Source of the DNA: UBA11855 sp964591705
GTDB lineage: Archaea > Thermoproteota > Bathyarchaeia > Bathyarchaeales > Bathycorpusculaceae
Assembly: GCA_964591705.1 (NCBI GenBank)
Contig: CAZQCX010000003.1
Span: forward strand, 1 to 64,000
DNA length: 64,000 nucleotides
Reading direction: 5' to 3'
This document shows positions 8,447 to 17,446 of the stretch, in pieces. Each line of letters begins with the position of its first letter. Within the stretch, counting starts at the first letter, position 1. The position numbers and the translations under genes are program-made. The notes under the pieces were generated by a model. It was not told the origin of the DNA. It made no database searches and was given only the letters and a program-made list of their open reading frames with translations.

Positions 8447-9529
8447 ATGCACCACAAAACAGAACTACTCACCTTCCTACGTAAGAAAACAGACGAAACA
8501 CACGTGGCAGTGATACCAGACTTCTTCATCGACCGACTCTTAGATCTAAACTGCAGGCCTTCACAATTATCACCAGTAATTGAAAAAGCAGCTGAACACA
8601 AAGGCGGCAGCATAGACAACATACCTCAAACAGAACTCCCAGGAGGAAACGCAGTCAACACCGCGTCCGCACTTGCAGCATTGGGCGCCACAGTCACACC
8701 CCTGATCTGCACCAGCAAACTTGGTCGCAAGCTGCTCAAGCTTCACCTCAAATCTCAGCGAATCGATCTTTCACATGTGAAACTCCTGCCAAAAGCCTCA
8801 CTGACGACCGCACTAGAATTCAAAGCAGAAAACGGCAAAACCAACATAATGCTGAGAGACGTTGGATCGCTGGCTGATTTCGGTCCAGAAAACTTGACTG
8901 AGCATGACTATCAACTAGTTGAGAACGCAGATTACGTGTGCATATTCAACTGGGCTGGAACCAAAAAACATGGCACCCAACTAGCAGAAACCATCTTCAA
9001 GAGAGTAAAAACAAAGGGCAAAGGAAAAACCTATTTCGACACAGCAGACCCTACACCAAACACCCCGCACATTCCTGAACTCATCAATAGAGTCCTGAAA
9101 AACCCACATGTCGACACCTTGAGCCTGAACGAGAACGAAGCAGTAACATACGCAGATCATTTCATAAAAAACGATCAGACGACAAAGAAAAAGACAAATC
9201 TCAGTGAGATGGCACTACAATCCGCAAGAATCCTTGCTAAGCACCTGCCAGCGAGAATCGACCTCCACACCACAAATCTCGCAGCAACCCTGACCAAGAA
9301 CAAAGAGGTCAAAGTGCCCACCTTCAAAATAACACCCCTGAGAGCAACCGGAGCAGGAGACGCTTGGAACGCAGGCAACATCCTAGGCGACGCATACGAC
9401 CTATCTGATGAAGGCAGATTGACTTTAGCCAACGCAGTTGCTGCCAGTTACCTCATTGACCCTGAAGGCTTGCACCCCACTCAGCAACGTTTGATCAAGT
9501 TCATCGAGACCAGTCAATTTCCAGCCTGA
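8447..9529 (+). CDS. PfkB/ribokinase-family sugar kinase
   Basis: About 360 residues from ATG 8447, which has agaaggtc upstream; ATG 8423 has none. The N-terminal family signature PGGNAVNTASALAALGA and the C-terminal signature TGAGDAWNAG are both present. The Asp in GAGD (residue 305) is the expected catalytic base. Family members phosphorylate sugars or nucleosides with ATP; the substrate cannot be read from sequence. It precedes glmM and a sugar-nucleotidyltransferase gene, so a hexose or amino-sugar role is plausible but inferred. Confidence 0.8.
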   Translation: MHHKTELLTFLRKKTDETHVAVIPDFFIDRLLDLNCRPSQLSPVIEKAAEHKGGSIDNIPQTELPGGNAVNTASALAALGATVTPLICTSKLGRKLLKLHLKSQRIDLSHVKLLPKASLTTALEFKAENGKTNIMLRDVGSLADFGPENLTEHDYQLVENADYVCIFNWAGTKKHGTQLAETIFKRVKTKGKGKTYFDTADPTPNTPHIPELINRVLKNPHVDTLSLNENEAVTYADHFIKNDQTTKKKTNLSEMALQSARILAKHLPARIDLHTTNLAATLTKNKEVKVPTFKITPLRATGAGDAWNAGNILGDAYDLSDEGRLTLANAVAASYLIDPEGLHPTQQRLIKFIETSQFPA

Positions 9530-9603
9530 AAACCCAAGTTTTTTATCTCCAACCACAGACTAATTCGAGGAAGTAATCAAAATCCCTCAGGCTTGATGAC
9601 AGC

Positions 9604-10968
9604 ATGACAAAACTGTTTGGAAGCTCAGGAGTCAGAGCACTATTCAACATTGACCTCACAACCGAGTTAGCCTGCAAAATCGGTTCAGCAGTGGCTGCTC
9701 ACTCGAAAGCAAAAAAAGCGATAGTAGCTAGAGACACACGAACTTCAGGCAAAATCCTGCAAGACGCCCTAGTTTCTGGACTCATGGCAGCCGGCGTAGA
9801 CGTTTCCGTCATGGAGATTCTGCCCACTCCAGTGTTAGCATACTTGACCAAAACTCTCAATGCTGATGCTGGTTTCATGATCACGGCATCACACAACCCT
9901 CCACCTTACAATGGAATAAAAATCTTCGATTCCAACAGCTTAGGCTACACCGACGCTGCCCAGGACTCAGTTGAAAAAAGGGTTGCAAATGCTAATTTCT
10001 CATTTGCCGACTGGAGGAATTTGGGTAGAGCAACACCAACCGATGAAAGCAATCTATATGTCGAAATGGTCAGGACACACATCAAACTGCAAAAACGATG
10101 GCGAGCAGTAGTTGACCCTGGCTGCGGAGCAACCTACAAAATCGGCCCCTTGCTCCTGAAAACACTGGGCTGCGAGGTACTCGCCCTGAACGCTCACCCT
10201 GACGGCTTCTTCCCAGCCAGAAGCTCTGAACCAACTGCCCAATCGCTGCAAGATCTGGCTCAGATTGTCAAGGCTTGGGGAGCTGACATTGGCATTGCCT
10301 TCGACGGCGACGGCGATCGAGCGGCTTTCATAGACAACTCTGGCAGGTTTGTCGATTTTGACCGTTCACTTGCCGCCTTCTCGGCTTACGCTGTAGGAAA
10401 ACTAGGCGGAGGAACCGTGGTCACCAATGTCGAAGCGTCCATGTGCGTAGAGACAATGGTGAAGAACCAAGGTGGAAAGGTCGTGCGAAGCAGAGTTGGA
10501 GATGTCTATGTCTCCGAAGCAATAAGGAGGGGCAAAGGCATTTTTGGCGGCGAACCGTGCGGAGCATGGGTCCATCCACGACACCACTTCTGTCCGGATG
10601 GACCATTGTCAGCTGTCTTACTCTTGAAAGCTCTCGAAGAAACCAACGCGACCCTTGCACAATTCATCGCCAGAGTTCCAGAGTACATCACCCTTCGAGA
10701 GAACATAACCTGCCAAAACAAACTCAAAAGAAAAGCCATGACAGACATTGAGCACGAGATCAAAGAGGACTTTCCAGAGTTCATCGATTTCTCAAAAGTT
10801 GACGGCGTGCGGATAGCTCTCGAAAAAGGCTGGCTCTTAGTGCGCGCCTCAGGAACAGAACCCTTCATTCGGCTAACCGTTGAGGGTCAATCGTTAAAAG
10901 CCGCAAAGGACATAATGGCAAAAGGAAAAGCCATAGCAAAGAAACATGTTGGAGTGGAAAACGCTTGA
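9604..10968 (+). CDS. glmM: Phosphoglucosamine mutase / phosphohexomutase
   Basis: 454 residues of the alpha-D-phosphohexomutase superfamily, interconverting sugar 6- and 1-phosphates in the cytoplasm. The catalytic phosphoserine loop TASHNP has Ser96, the metal loop DGDGDR starts at Asp234, the sugar-binding loop is GGEPCG, and the phosphate-binding loop is RASGTEPFIR near the C-terminus. All four domains are present. The next gene, a nucleotidyltransferase/acetyltransferase, overlaps its stop codon, so the pair probably makes UDP-GlcNAc or a related sugar. Glucosamine rather than mannose or glucose specificity is inferred from that pairing. Confidence 0.85.
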   Translation: MTKLFGSSGVRALFNIDLTTELACKIGSAVAAHSKAKKAIVARDTRTSGKILQDALVSGLMAAGVDVSVMEILPTPVLAYLTKTLNADAGFMITASHNPPPYNGIKIFDSNSLGYTDAAQDSVEKRVANANFSFADWRNLGRATPTDESNLYVEMVRTHIKLQKRWRAVVDPGCGATYKIGPLLLKTLGCEVLALNAHPDGFFPARSSEPTAQSLQDLAQIVKAWGADIGIAFDGDGDRAAFIDNSGRFVDFDRSLAAFSAYAVGKLGGGTVVTNVEASMCVETMVKNQGGKVVRSRVGDVYVSEAIRRGKGIFGGEPCGAWVHPRHHFCPDGPLSAVLLLKALEETNATLAQFIARVPEYITLRENITCQNKLKRKAMTDIEHEIKEDFPEFIDFSKVDGVRIALEKGWLLVRASGTEPFIRLTVEGQSLKAAKDIMAKGKAIAKKHVGVENA

Positions 10969-12233
10969 AGGCAGTTATTCTCGCCGCGGGAGAGGGCGTT
11001 AGGCTAAACCCAATAACGGCAACAAGACCAAAACACCTCATCAAGATCGGCGGGAAACCAATACTCCAACACTGCCTAGAAGCGTTGAACAGCATAGGCA
11101 TAACAGAGGCAGTCATAGTCACACACTACATGGGCGAAGCCATTCGAAAAGACCTTGGAGACGGCGCGAAACTGGGCATGCGACTGGAATATGTTGAGCA
11201 GCCGTCGGTATTGGGAACGGGAAACGCCACAAGTGTCGCCGAACCCTTCGTTAAGAACCATTTTCTTCTGATCTACGGTGACCTGCTCTTTACATCTTAC
11301 GCGGTCAAACGTGTAGTTGACTCGTTCAATGACGAACAGCCTATTGCCGCCATGGCAGTTGTTCCAGTGGATAAACCCGAGAACTACGGGATTGTCCAAT
11401 TGGAAAAAGAGCGAAGAGTCAAACGTGTTGTAGAGAAACCAGATAGAGGACAAGCCCCCTCAAACCTAGCCAACGCGGGTCTATACGCCTTTTGCTCAGA
11501 GATTTTTGATGAGATCCGCAGTCTCAAAGCTTCCAAAAGGGGTGAACTTGAACTAACTGACGCGCTATCGCGGTTCATAAGACGGAAGAAAGCAGTGCTT
11601 GCCACCGAAATCCCGAAGGACGACTGGATAGATATTGGACGCCCATGGGACCTGCTTGAAGCAAACTCCTGGGTACTGAAGCGAATGAAACACACCATTA
11701 ATGGAGACATTGAACAAGGAGCACATCTAATCGGATCAGTGACGGTTGCCGAATCTGCAAGAATCCGATCGGGCGCCTATATTGAGGGTCCAAGTTTCAT
11801 AGATGAAAACAGCGACATAGGACCGAACTGCTACATACGCCCATGCACAAGCATCGGCAAAAAAACCCGCATTGGAAACGCCGTTGAACTCAAGAACAGC
11901 ATAATCATGGACAGAACTCACATCGGACACTTGTCTTATGTCGGCGACAGCATCATAGGCGAACGATGCAACCTAGGAGCAGGCACAATAACAGCCAACT
12001 ACCGCCTTGATTCAAGAACCATAAAAGTAATGATCAAAGACAAACTCGTCGACAGCGGAAGACGAAAACTGGGCGCCATACTCGGTGACGATGTGAAAAC
12101 AGGAATCAACGCACTCTTCATGCCCGGCGTCAAAGTTGGCAACAAAAGCTGGATAGGACCAAACTACATCTTGAACAGGGATCTGACTGCAAATACAAAG
12201 GCTCTCCTTTCACAGAATAAAGAGGAAAACTAA
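10965..12233 (+). CDS. glmU: Bifunctional sugar-1-phosphate nucleotidylyltransferase/acetyltransferase (archaeal GlmU type)
   Basis: 422 residues from TTG 10965, overlapping the glmM stop, with ggagtgg upstream. The N-terminal Rossmann-type pyrophosphorylase domain carries AAGEGVRLNPIT and RPKHLIKIGGKP. Residues from about 245 to the end form a left-handed beta-helix with hexapeptide repeats and the acetyl-CoA-site-like GAGTITANYR. This matches archaeal enzymes of the Sulfolobus ST0452 kind, which make UDP-GlcNAc and dTDP-sugars. It probably supplies donors for protein N-glycosylation of surface proteins such as the nearby pilins. Confidence 0.85.
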   Translation: MKAVILAAGEGVRLNPITATRPKHLIKIGGKPILQHCLEALNSIGITEAVIVTHYMGEAIRKDLGDGAKLGMRLEYVEQPSVLGTGNATSVAEPFVKNHFLLIYGDLLFTSYAVKRVVDSFNDEQPIAAMAVVPVDKPENYGIVQLEKERRVKRVVEKPDRGQAPSNLANAGLYAFCSEIFDEIRSLKASKRGELELTDALSRFIRRKKAVLATEIPKDDWIDIGRPWDLLEANSWVLKRMKHTINGDIEQGAHLIGSVTVAESARIRSGAYIEGPSFIDENSDIGPNCYIRPCTSIGKKTRIGNAVELKNSIIMDRTHIGHLSYVGDSIIGERCNLGAGTITANYRLDSRTIKVMIKDKLVDSGRRKLGAILGDDVKTGINALFMPGVKVGNKSWIGPNYILNRDLTANTKALLSQNKEEN

Positions 12234-12276
12234 ACAAAACACCTTAAACAGAATGTGCCCCTTTTCAACCAAAATC

Positions 12277-12320
12277 AAAGATAAATAGTCGTAATGCATT
12301 TTCGTTAGAATCAACGGAGG
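12277..12320 (+). promoter_or_regulatory. TATA box and Shine-Dalgarno site of the Lsm gene
   Basis: aaagataaatag (12277-12287 region) resembles a TATA box. acggagg at 12314-12320 sits eight bases before the TTG start at 12329 and decides that start. Confidence 0.45.
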
Positions 12321-12328
12321 CAAAACCC

Positions 12329-12751
12329 TTGTCAATTGCGCAGAGGAAATACTTCACAGAAGTCGGAGCGTTGGTTGACAAACCAGTAACGATAGTAACC
12401 ACCACTGGAAAAACGCTTAGTGGCACCCTCATCGGCATCAATCAGGATGACCTGAGTCTCTGTTTAGCAGAAGTCAAAGATGATTCGGGCAAATTGGCTC
12501 ACAGAGTCTTCCTAAACGGAAACACTGTGGCACAAATACTGAGCTCAGAAAAACCATTCGATTTGAAATCTTTGGCGAGTCGTCTGGAAAAGGTTTTTCC
12601 GACCATGGTAAGACTCTACGAGGACAAAGGTTTCATCTGGGTAATGGACAAAGTCAAGCTGACGGAAAGGGGCGTTGTTGAAGGCTCCGGGCCGGCTGCT
12701 GAACGAGTCCAGAAAGTGTATGAACAATTCATATCCGCGACCAAGGTCTAG
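12329..12751 (+). CDS. Sm-like (Lsm) protein with C-terminal extension
   Basis: 140 residues, TTG start with a strong acggagg. The first 75 residues form an Sm fold: Sm1-like VDKPVTIVTTTGKTLSGTLIGINQDDLSLCL, then VFLNGNTVAQI as Sm2. The next 65 residues form an extra domain, as in archaeal SmAP3-type proteins. Lsm rings bind U-rich RNA. Convergent with the PAC2 gene; the two stops overlap by four bases. Confidence 0.75.
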   Translation: MSIAQRKYFTEVGALVDKPVTIVTTTGKTLSGTLIGINQDDLSLCLAEVKDDSGKLAHRVFLNGNTVAQILSSEKPFDLKSLASRLEKVFPTMVRLYEDKGFIWVMDKVKLTERGVVEGSGPAAERVQKVYEQFISATKV

Positions 12752-13518
12752 ATAAACCACCGCATCGCTTGCTCCTCTTTCTTCTTTTCTTCTCTCAAGT
12801 TCCTAATCAAACCAAAAGAATCCAAGATCTCCTTAGTCTGGTTCGCAGTTGCGTCAAGTCCTGAAAGGTCAACATTCAAATTCAAGTATTTTCCCAGCAT
12901 TGCTAACGCGTATTGAGAAGCAACCATATCAGGATACATGCCCAAAGTGTCAACAAGAAGCGAAAAACCTTTCACACCCCTGAGTTTCGCCAGCCCTATG
13001 AGCAAACCAGCTATCCCGAAAACATGACCAACCATGATCTTCGTGCCCAAACCCAAAGCTTCTTTCAGAGTCTCTTGGTCCGTTGCAGCGCTATAGATCC
13101 CAGGAACAGGTTGAACTTGGTCTTTCTTGAAGCCCCCAATTGATATTACGAATCGGCAACCCACTTCTCGCACGATTTCAAGCACCTTGTCACAGAGTTC
13201 ATACTGCCCAAATGTCGTCAAAGCCTGTGTATTTCCATACCAGATGATCAAGTCTCGTCCGCCATCGCCTCGCCTAACGTAGTACAGCTCATTGATGGGT
13301 GAACGCGTGCTTCCATTCTCAACTGTAACTGCGAAATCTTGGAAAGACGCTGAGACTATCTGAGCAAAACGTTTCGCTTTCAGCTCCTTGATCAAATGCA
13401 AGGCTAAAATGTTGGCTACAAAACCAATTCCGGGCAAACCTTCGATCAGTATGGGATCTTTAAGTTGCGGCTTTTCAGAGACTTCTATTGTGCAGACCAT
13501 GCTTTGAGCCCCAATCAT
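12748..13518 (-). CDS. PAC2-family protein (proteasome-assembly-chaperone-like)
   Basis: 256 residues. The N-terminus LIEGLPGIGFVANILALHLI and the core IISIGG-like strand, GIYSAATD and HVFGIAGLL, are typical of archaeal PAC2 proteins. The last residues are RWFI: a hydrophobic-aromatic-any tail resembling the HbYX motif that docks into the proteasome alpha ring, with Phe instead of Tyr. Family members (PbaA/PbaB) chaperone or activate the 20S proteasome; that role here is inferred. A TATA-like ttatatcg lies on this strand just upstream. Confidence 0.75.
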   Translation of the reverse strand: MIGAQSMVCTIEVSEKPQLKDPILIEGLPGIGFVANILALHLIKELKAKRFAQIVSASFQDFAVTVENGSTRSPINELYYVRRGDGGRDLIIWYGNTQALTTFGQYELCDKVLEIVREVGCRFVISIGGFKKDQVQPVPGIYSAATDQETLKEALGLGTKIMVGHVFGIAGLLIGLAKLRGVKGFSLLVDTLGMYPDMVASQYALAMLGKYLNLNVDLSGLDATANQTKEILDSFGLIRNLREEKKKEEQAMRWFI

Positions 13519-13583
13519 ACTAGACTTCTATCAGAGGTGACTATTCGATATAAGTGTGATGATAAAACCACCAATACCCGGCA

Positions 13584-13738
13584 AGACACCGGTAACCATA
13601 CGGTCTGCTTATGACCTCTAATTCACAACCCCTCCGCAATTGTATTCGGTAGAATACAAGAGCAAGTAGCCAGCTCACGTCGCGAGAGCCAACGTTTTTT
13701 TACAAGCGACGCTTGCTCTCTTGTACAGGTCTCCATAC
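13584..13738 (+). promoter_or_regulatory. Structured leader of tgtA with mutually exclusive hairpins
   Basis: Three inverted repeats occur in series. AGACaCCG (13584-13590) pairs with CGGTCT (13601-13606). TTGTATTC (13640-13647) pairs perfectly with GAATACAA (13652-13659). Alternatively AGAGCAAG (13659-13666), with the preceding TACA, pairs with CTTGCTCT and TGTA (13712-13725), extended inside by CGTCGC (13678-13683) with GCGACG (13706-13711). The second and third helices share bases and cannot both form. A T7 run lies in the loop (13695-13701). The whole sits directly before the tgtA start, so it may control transcription or translation; this is inference. Confidence 0.4.
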
Positions 13739-15370
13739 TTGAGCTTCGAAGTGAAAGAGAAAGACTTACTCGCCAGAATCGGAAAGCTGAAAACCAAGAG
13801 CGCGACAGTTGAAACGCCCCTACTCTTTCCTGTGATAAACCCCAGCATTCAACCTGTTTCTCCAGCCAGACTCAAAGAAGAATTCGGTTTCGAAGCAATC
13901 ATAACTAACGCCTACATTCTAAAGAAGCACTACCTCGACCAACCCGCCAAAATCGGATTGCACAATTTTCTTGACTACGACGGCGCAATAATGACCGATT
14001 CTGGAGCCTATCAAATACTCATCTACGGTGGCGTCGAAATTGAACAAGCTGAAATCGTCAGCTACCAGGAGAACATAGGAAGCGACATCGCAACCATTCT
14101 CGACATCCCGACAGGCTGGAAAGTCACCAAAGAACATGCTTCCGTGACTGTGGAAGAAACACTGAGAAGAGCCAAAGACTTCTTCAGATCCAAAACACGA
14201 GACGACATTCTCTGGGTAGGCCCAGTACAAGGCGGAAGACATCTTGACCTCGTGGCGAAATCAGCCTTGGAAATGAGCAAGATGCCATTCCACATCCATG
14301 CCCTTGGCAGCCCAACTGAAGTCATGCAAAGCTACAGGTTCGACGTCCTTGTTGATATGATCATGACTGCAAAAAAGAATCTACCCATAGAGAAACCCCT
14401 CCACCTCTTTGGCGCAGGGCACCCAATCATGCTCTCCTTAGCTGTCGCTCTGGGATGCGACCTGTTCGATTCCGCAGCATACGCACTCTATGCCCGGCAA
14501 AATCGCTACATGACTGAAAACGGAACTTGGAAGCTGAGCGAACTCGACTACTTCCCTTGCTACTGTCCGAAGTGCAGTCGCGAAAAACCAAAAGAAGTTC
14601 TCGCCAAGTCCGCCAAGGAGCAAGAAATCTTCCTCGCAGAACACAACCTGTACGCATGCTCAGGAGAGCTCAGACGCATAAAACAGGCGATTCGAGATGG
14701 CAAGCTTTGGGAACACGCAGAAACAAGAGCTCACTCACACCCAACCCTCCTGACCGCATTCAGGAAACTGAAGGAACACAAAAGCCTCCTCGAGAAACAC
14801 AACCCAACAGTAAAGAGAAGCGGCTTGTTCTTCTATGATTCAGAAGGACTATCCCGCCCCGAAATCACACACTACAGAGCAAGACTCAGAGACCGCTACA
14901 GTCACCCAGAAAGATCCAAGGTCCTTCTTCTTGCCCCACAGACCCACAACAAACCCTACCACAAAGCAAGGGAATACCAGAAAATCCAACAAACTCTGAA
15001 GAGATTCGAAAACAACATCCTAGAAAAAATCCATGTGTGCTTTTACGCGGCACCTTTCGGCGTTATTCCCATCGAACTCGACGAGGTCTACCCACTCTCT
15101 CAACATGAAAATGCTAGTTCACTTGGAAATGACACTGCTTGTCACGTAGCAAGCGAGGTAGCAAACTTCATCACACGATCACACTACAACAACGTTGTGC
15201 TGATCAATGACCCTCAGAACTGGGGCGACCATATAAAGAAAGCATGCAAGAAATCATGCTCGAGCAAAGGACTCAAATTCAGCAATCTCACCATAAAAGA
15301 AGACTCAACCAAAAACATTTTAACCCGTTTGGAAATGGTTCTGAAGAAAAACTTGAGCGAGCAACCATGA
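13739..15370 (+). CDS. tgtA: Archaeosine tRNA-guanine transglycosylase
   Basis: About 543 residues; exchanges guanine-15 of tRNA D-loops for preQ0, the first step to archaeosine. The frame opens at TTG 13721, but the family begins near FEVKEKDLLARIGKL, so TTG 13739 with caggtc upstream is preferred. The proton-acceptor Asp is in MTDSGAY (Asp87) and the nucleophile in LFDSAAYAL (Asp244). Zinc ligands CYCPKC start at 274, and a His follows. The C-terminal region carries the archaeal C1/C2 part (YAAPFGVIPIELDEVYP). A C-terminal PUA domain is not obvious, so it may be missing or encoded elsewhere. It overlaps the PHP gene by an ATGA. Confidence 0.9.
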   Translation: MSFEVKEKDLLARIGKLKTKSATVETPLLFPVINPSIQPVSPARLKEEFGFEAIITNAYILKKHYLDQPAKIGLHNFLDYDGAIMTDSGAYQILIYGGVEIEQAEIVSYQENIGSDIATILDIPTGWKVTKEHASVTVEETLRRAKDFFRSKTRDDILWVGPVQGGRHLDLVAKSALEMSKMPFHIHALGSPTEVMQSYRFDVLVDMIMTAKKNLPIEKPLHLFGAGHPIMLSLAVALGCDLFDSAAYALYARQNRYMTENGTWKLSELDYFPCYCPKCSREKPKEVLAKSAKEQEIFLAEHNLYACSGELRRIKQAIRDGKLWEHAETRAHSHPTLLTAFRKLKEHKSLLEKHNPTVKRSGLFFYDSEGLSRPEITHYRARLRDRYSHPERSKVLLLAPQTHNKPYHKAREYQKIQQTLKRFENNILEKIHVCFYAAPFGVIPIELDEVYPLSQHENASSLGNDTACHVASEVANFITRSHYNNVVLINDPQNWGDHIKKACKKSCSSKGLKFSNLTIKEDSTKNILTRLEMVLKKNLSEQP

Positions 15371-15972
15371 TTAACGCCGACCTGCATATTCACACAATGT
15401 ATTCCTCCGATTCAGCAATAGCTCCCAAAACTCTTGTGGAAAAACTTGTAGCGCACAAATCAGTCAAAGTTGCCGCCATTACCGACCACGACACAATAAG
15501 AGGTTGCAACACAATACGAAAGATAGCCTCAACCCACACTGACATTCTCATCATACCTGGAGTTGAGATCAGCACTCAAGAGGGCGACATCGTAGTGCTA
15601 GGAACAGAAGAAATGCCTCCCCATCCATGGACTGCAGAAAACATCTTAGATTTCTCAAGAGCAAACGGCTCAGTCTCGGTTGTTGTTCACCCATACAGGG
15701 AATATGGGATGGGCGACCAAACGCAAAAATACAAAGTCGATGCCATAGAGGTTCTCAACGGAGCCTCACCACAGTCAGCTAACGAGGCAGCACAGAAACT
15801 AGCCAATCTCATGGGTCTACCAGGAATAGCAGGCAGCGACGCCCATCAAACACTGGAGCTTCTCACAGTATACACGCAGGTTCAAGCATCCATGGATATC
15901 GACGAAATATTGAAGGCGATACGAAAGGGATTAGTGTCAATTCCATCCCTTGGTGGGTCAATACATTTTTAA
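15367..15972 (+). CDS. PHP-domain metal-dependent phosphoesterase
   Basis: 201 residues from ATG 15367, which overlaps the tgtA stop (ATGA); a longer frame from 15244 lies inside tgtA and is rejected. PHP metal ligands are visible: DLHIHT (His7, His9), ITDHD (His41), GVEIS, VVHPYR and GSDAH. Family members are phosphoesterases such as nucleotide or oligonucleotide phosphatases; the substrate is unknown. A second PHP gene lies at 52806-53468. Confidence 0.8.
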   Translation: MINADLHIHTMYSSDSAIAPKTLVEKLVAHKSVKVAAITDHDTIRGCNTIRKIASTHTDILIIPGVEISTQEGDIVVLGTEEMPPHPWTAENILDFSRANGSVSVVVHPYREYGMGDQTQKYKVDAIEVLNGASPQSANEAAQKLANLMGLPGIAGSDAHQTLELLTVYTQVQASMDIDEILKAIRKGLVSIPSLGGSIHF

Positions 15973-16028
15973 AAGACATGGCTGTTCATGATATCGCGTT
16001 ATCAGGCAAATGAAAAGGATGGTTTCTT

Positions 16029-17285
16029 TTGCAAGTCAAATTCCTAGGCGGCGCCCGAGAAGTAGGCAGAATCGGAATCAGTGTCAAGTCAGAAAAAGCC
16101 CACGCCATACTTGACTATGGTGTCATGCTTGATCCTGAACCGGGATTTCCCATGCATGTTCCTCCAAAAGACGTTGACGCTGTAATACTCACCCACAGCC
16201 ACCTCGACCATTCAGGCGCCGTTCCAATATTCTTTGTTGGCGGAAAAACGCGTCTGTATGCAAACAAGCTTAATCTGGAACTAGCGCAATTGTTGATTCA
16301 AGACTTCATCCATCTTTCTGGTTACTATTTGCCATTTGAATACCTCGAACTCAAAACTATGAATCGAAGTAACAAGCACATAGACTTTGGCGTCGAGGAA
16401 TCCTTCGGAGACATGCGTCTCCGTCTTCTAAACGCTGGGCACACGCCTGGCAGTGGTCAAGTTCTTATTGAGGCTGACGGCAAAAGATTGCTCTACACTG
16501 GAGACTTCAACACTACAGACAGCAAACTCCTAGAAGGAGCAAGCATGAACTATGGAGACCTAGACGCTGTAATAATCGAAAGCACATATGCAAACGAAGA
16601 CCATACAGAAAGACCAGAACTCGAGAAAAGATTTGTAGAATCCGCAACGGAAACCGTTGAAAAAGGCGGAACTGTTTTGGTGCCTGCTTTCGGAGTCGGA
16701 CGCTCGCAAGAAATTGCATGTGTTCTAGCAGCTCACCATTTCGAGTACCCTGTAGTACTAGACGGTATGGCCCGCGAAGCTAGCCGAATAATCATGAACC
16801 ATAAGGAATTCCTGCGAGATCCGAAACTGTTCATCGACGCTATGCATTCAGCAGAGTGGGTGGAAGGATGGCGAGACCGCAGACGTGCACCTAGGACCCC
16901 AGGCGTTATAATCACAACTGCTGGAATGCTGAAAGGCGGTCCTGCCGCATTCTATTTGTCAAAGCTAGGGAAGAAAGCCGTCAACTCAATCTACTTAGTT
17001 AGCTACCAAATCCCAGGCACTCCTGGCAAAGAACTACTGGAAAAAGGAATCTGCCTCATCGATGGAAAGATCCGCAAAATCAAAGCTCACTATGAACATT
17101 TTGATTTCTCATCTCACTGCGGAGCGAGCCAACTGAAAGAGGCATTGAGGAAACTTGGCGGCAACCCAAAGGTCTTCGTGGTCCATGGAGCTGAAGGCAA
17201 CTGTGAGCTTCTTGCAGGTTGGGCAAAATCAGAGCTGGGGTTAGAAGCATTCGCACCAGAGACCGGCGACATTTTTGAGATCTAA
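16029..17285 (+). CDS. Beta-CASP metallo-beta-lactamase ribonuclease (aCPSF2-like)
   Basis: 418 residues, TTG start behind aaaaggatgg. The metal motif is THSHLDH (His56, His58, Asp60, His61). The family's distal motifs follow: NAGHTPGS, TGDFN and a beta-CASP insert with VPAFGVGRSQE. The C-terminal His motifs are HYEHFDFSSHC and FVVHGA. No N-terminal KH domains are present, so it is aCPSF2 rather than aCPSF1. Such enzymes are 5'-3' exo/endoribonucleases in mRNA and rRNA processing. Confidence 0.85.
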   Translation: MQVKFLGGAREVGRIGISVKSEKAHAILDYGVMLDPEPGFPMHVPPKDVDAVILTHSHLDHSGAVPIFFVGGKTRLYANKLNLELAQLLIQDFIHLSGYYLPFEYLELKTMNRSNKHIDFGVEESFGDMRLRLLNAGHTPGSGQVLIEADGKRLLYTGDFNTTDSKLLEGASMNYGDLDAVIIESTYANEDHTERPELEKRFVESATETVEKGGTVLVPAFGVGRSQEIACVLAAHHFEYPVVLDGMAREASRIIMNHKEFLRDPKLFIDAMHSAEWVEGWRDRRRAPRTPGVIITTAGMLKGGPAAFYLSKLGKKAVNSIYLVSYQIPGTPGKELLEKGICLIDGKIRKIKAHYEHFDFSSHCGASQLKEALRKLGGNPKVFVVHGAEGNCELLAGWAKSELGLEAFAPETGDIFEI

Positions 17286-17446
17286 CAAAACTGAAATTCA
17301 GGAGGCTACCTCGAAAATCAATGCCAACCATCAGCCTGTCCTTCACTTCAGCTTACCATCACAATTGCCCAGAATCATCAACTGCAAAATATTCTGTCGA
17401 AACTGTTACTCAAAAACCTGACATCAAATGAGTAGGAGAAAATGAT

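Noticed and set aside
13556..13620. C/D-box sRNA upstream of tgtA
   Set aside because: A C-box-like gtgatga is present at 13556, but no CTGA D or D' box is at the right spacing.
15244..15366. Upstream extension of the PHP protein
   Set aside because: Lies within tgtA and does not resemble PHP; ATG 15367 begins the conserved DLHIHT region.
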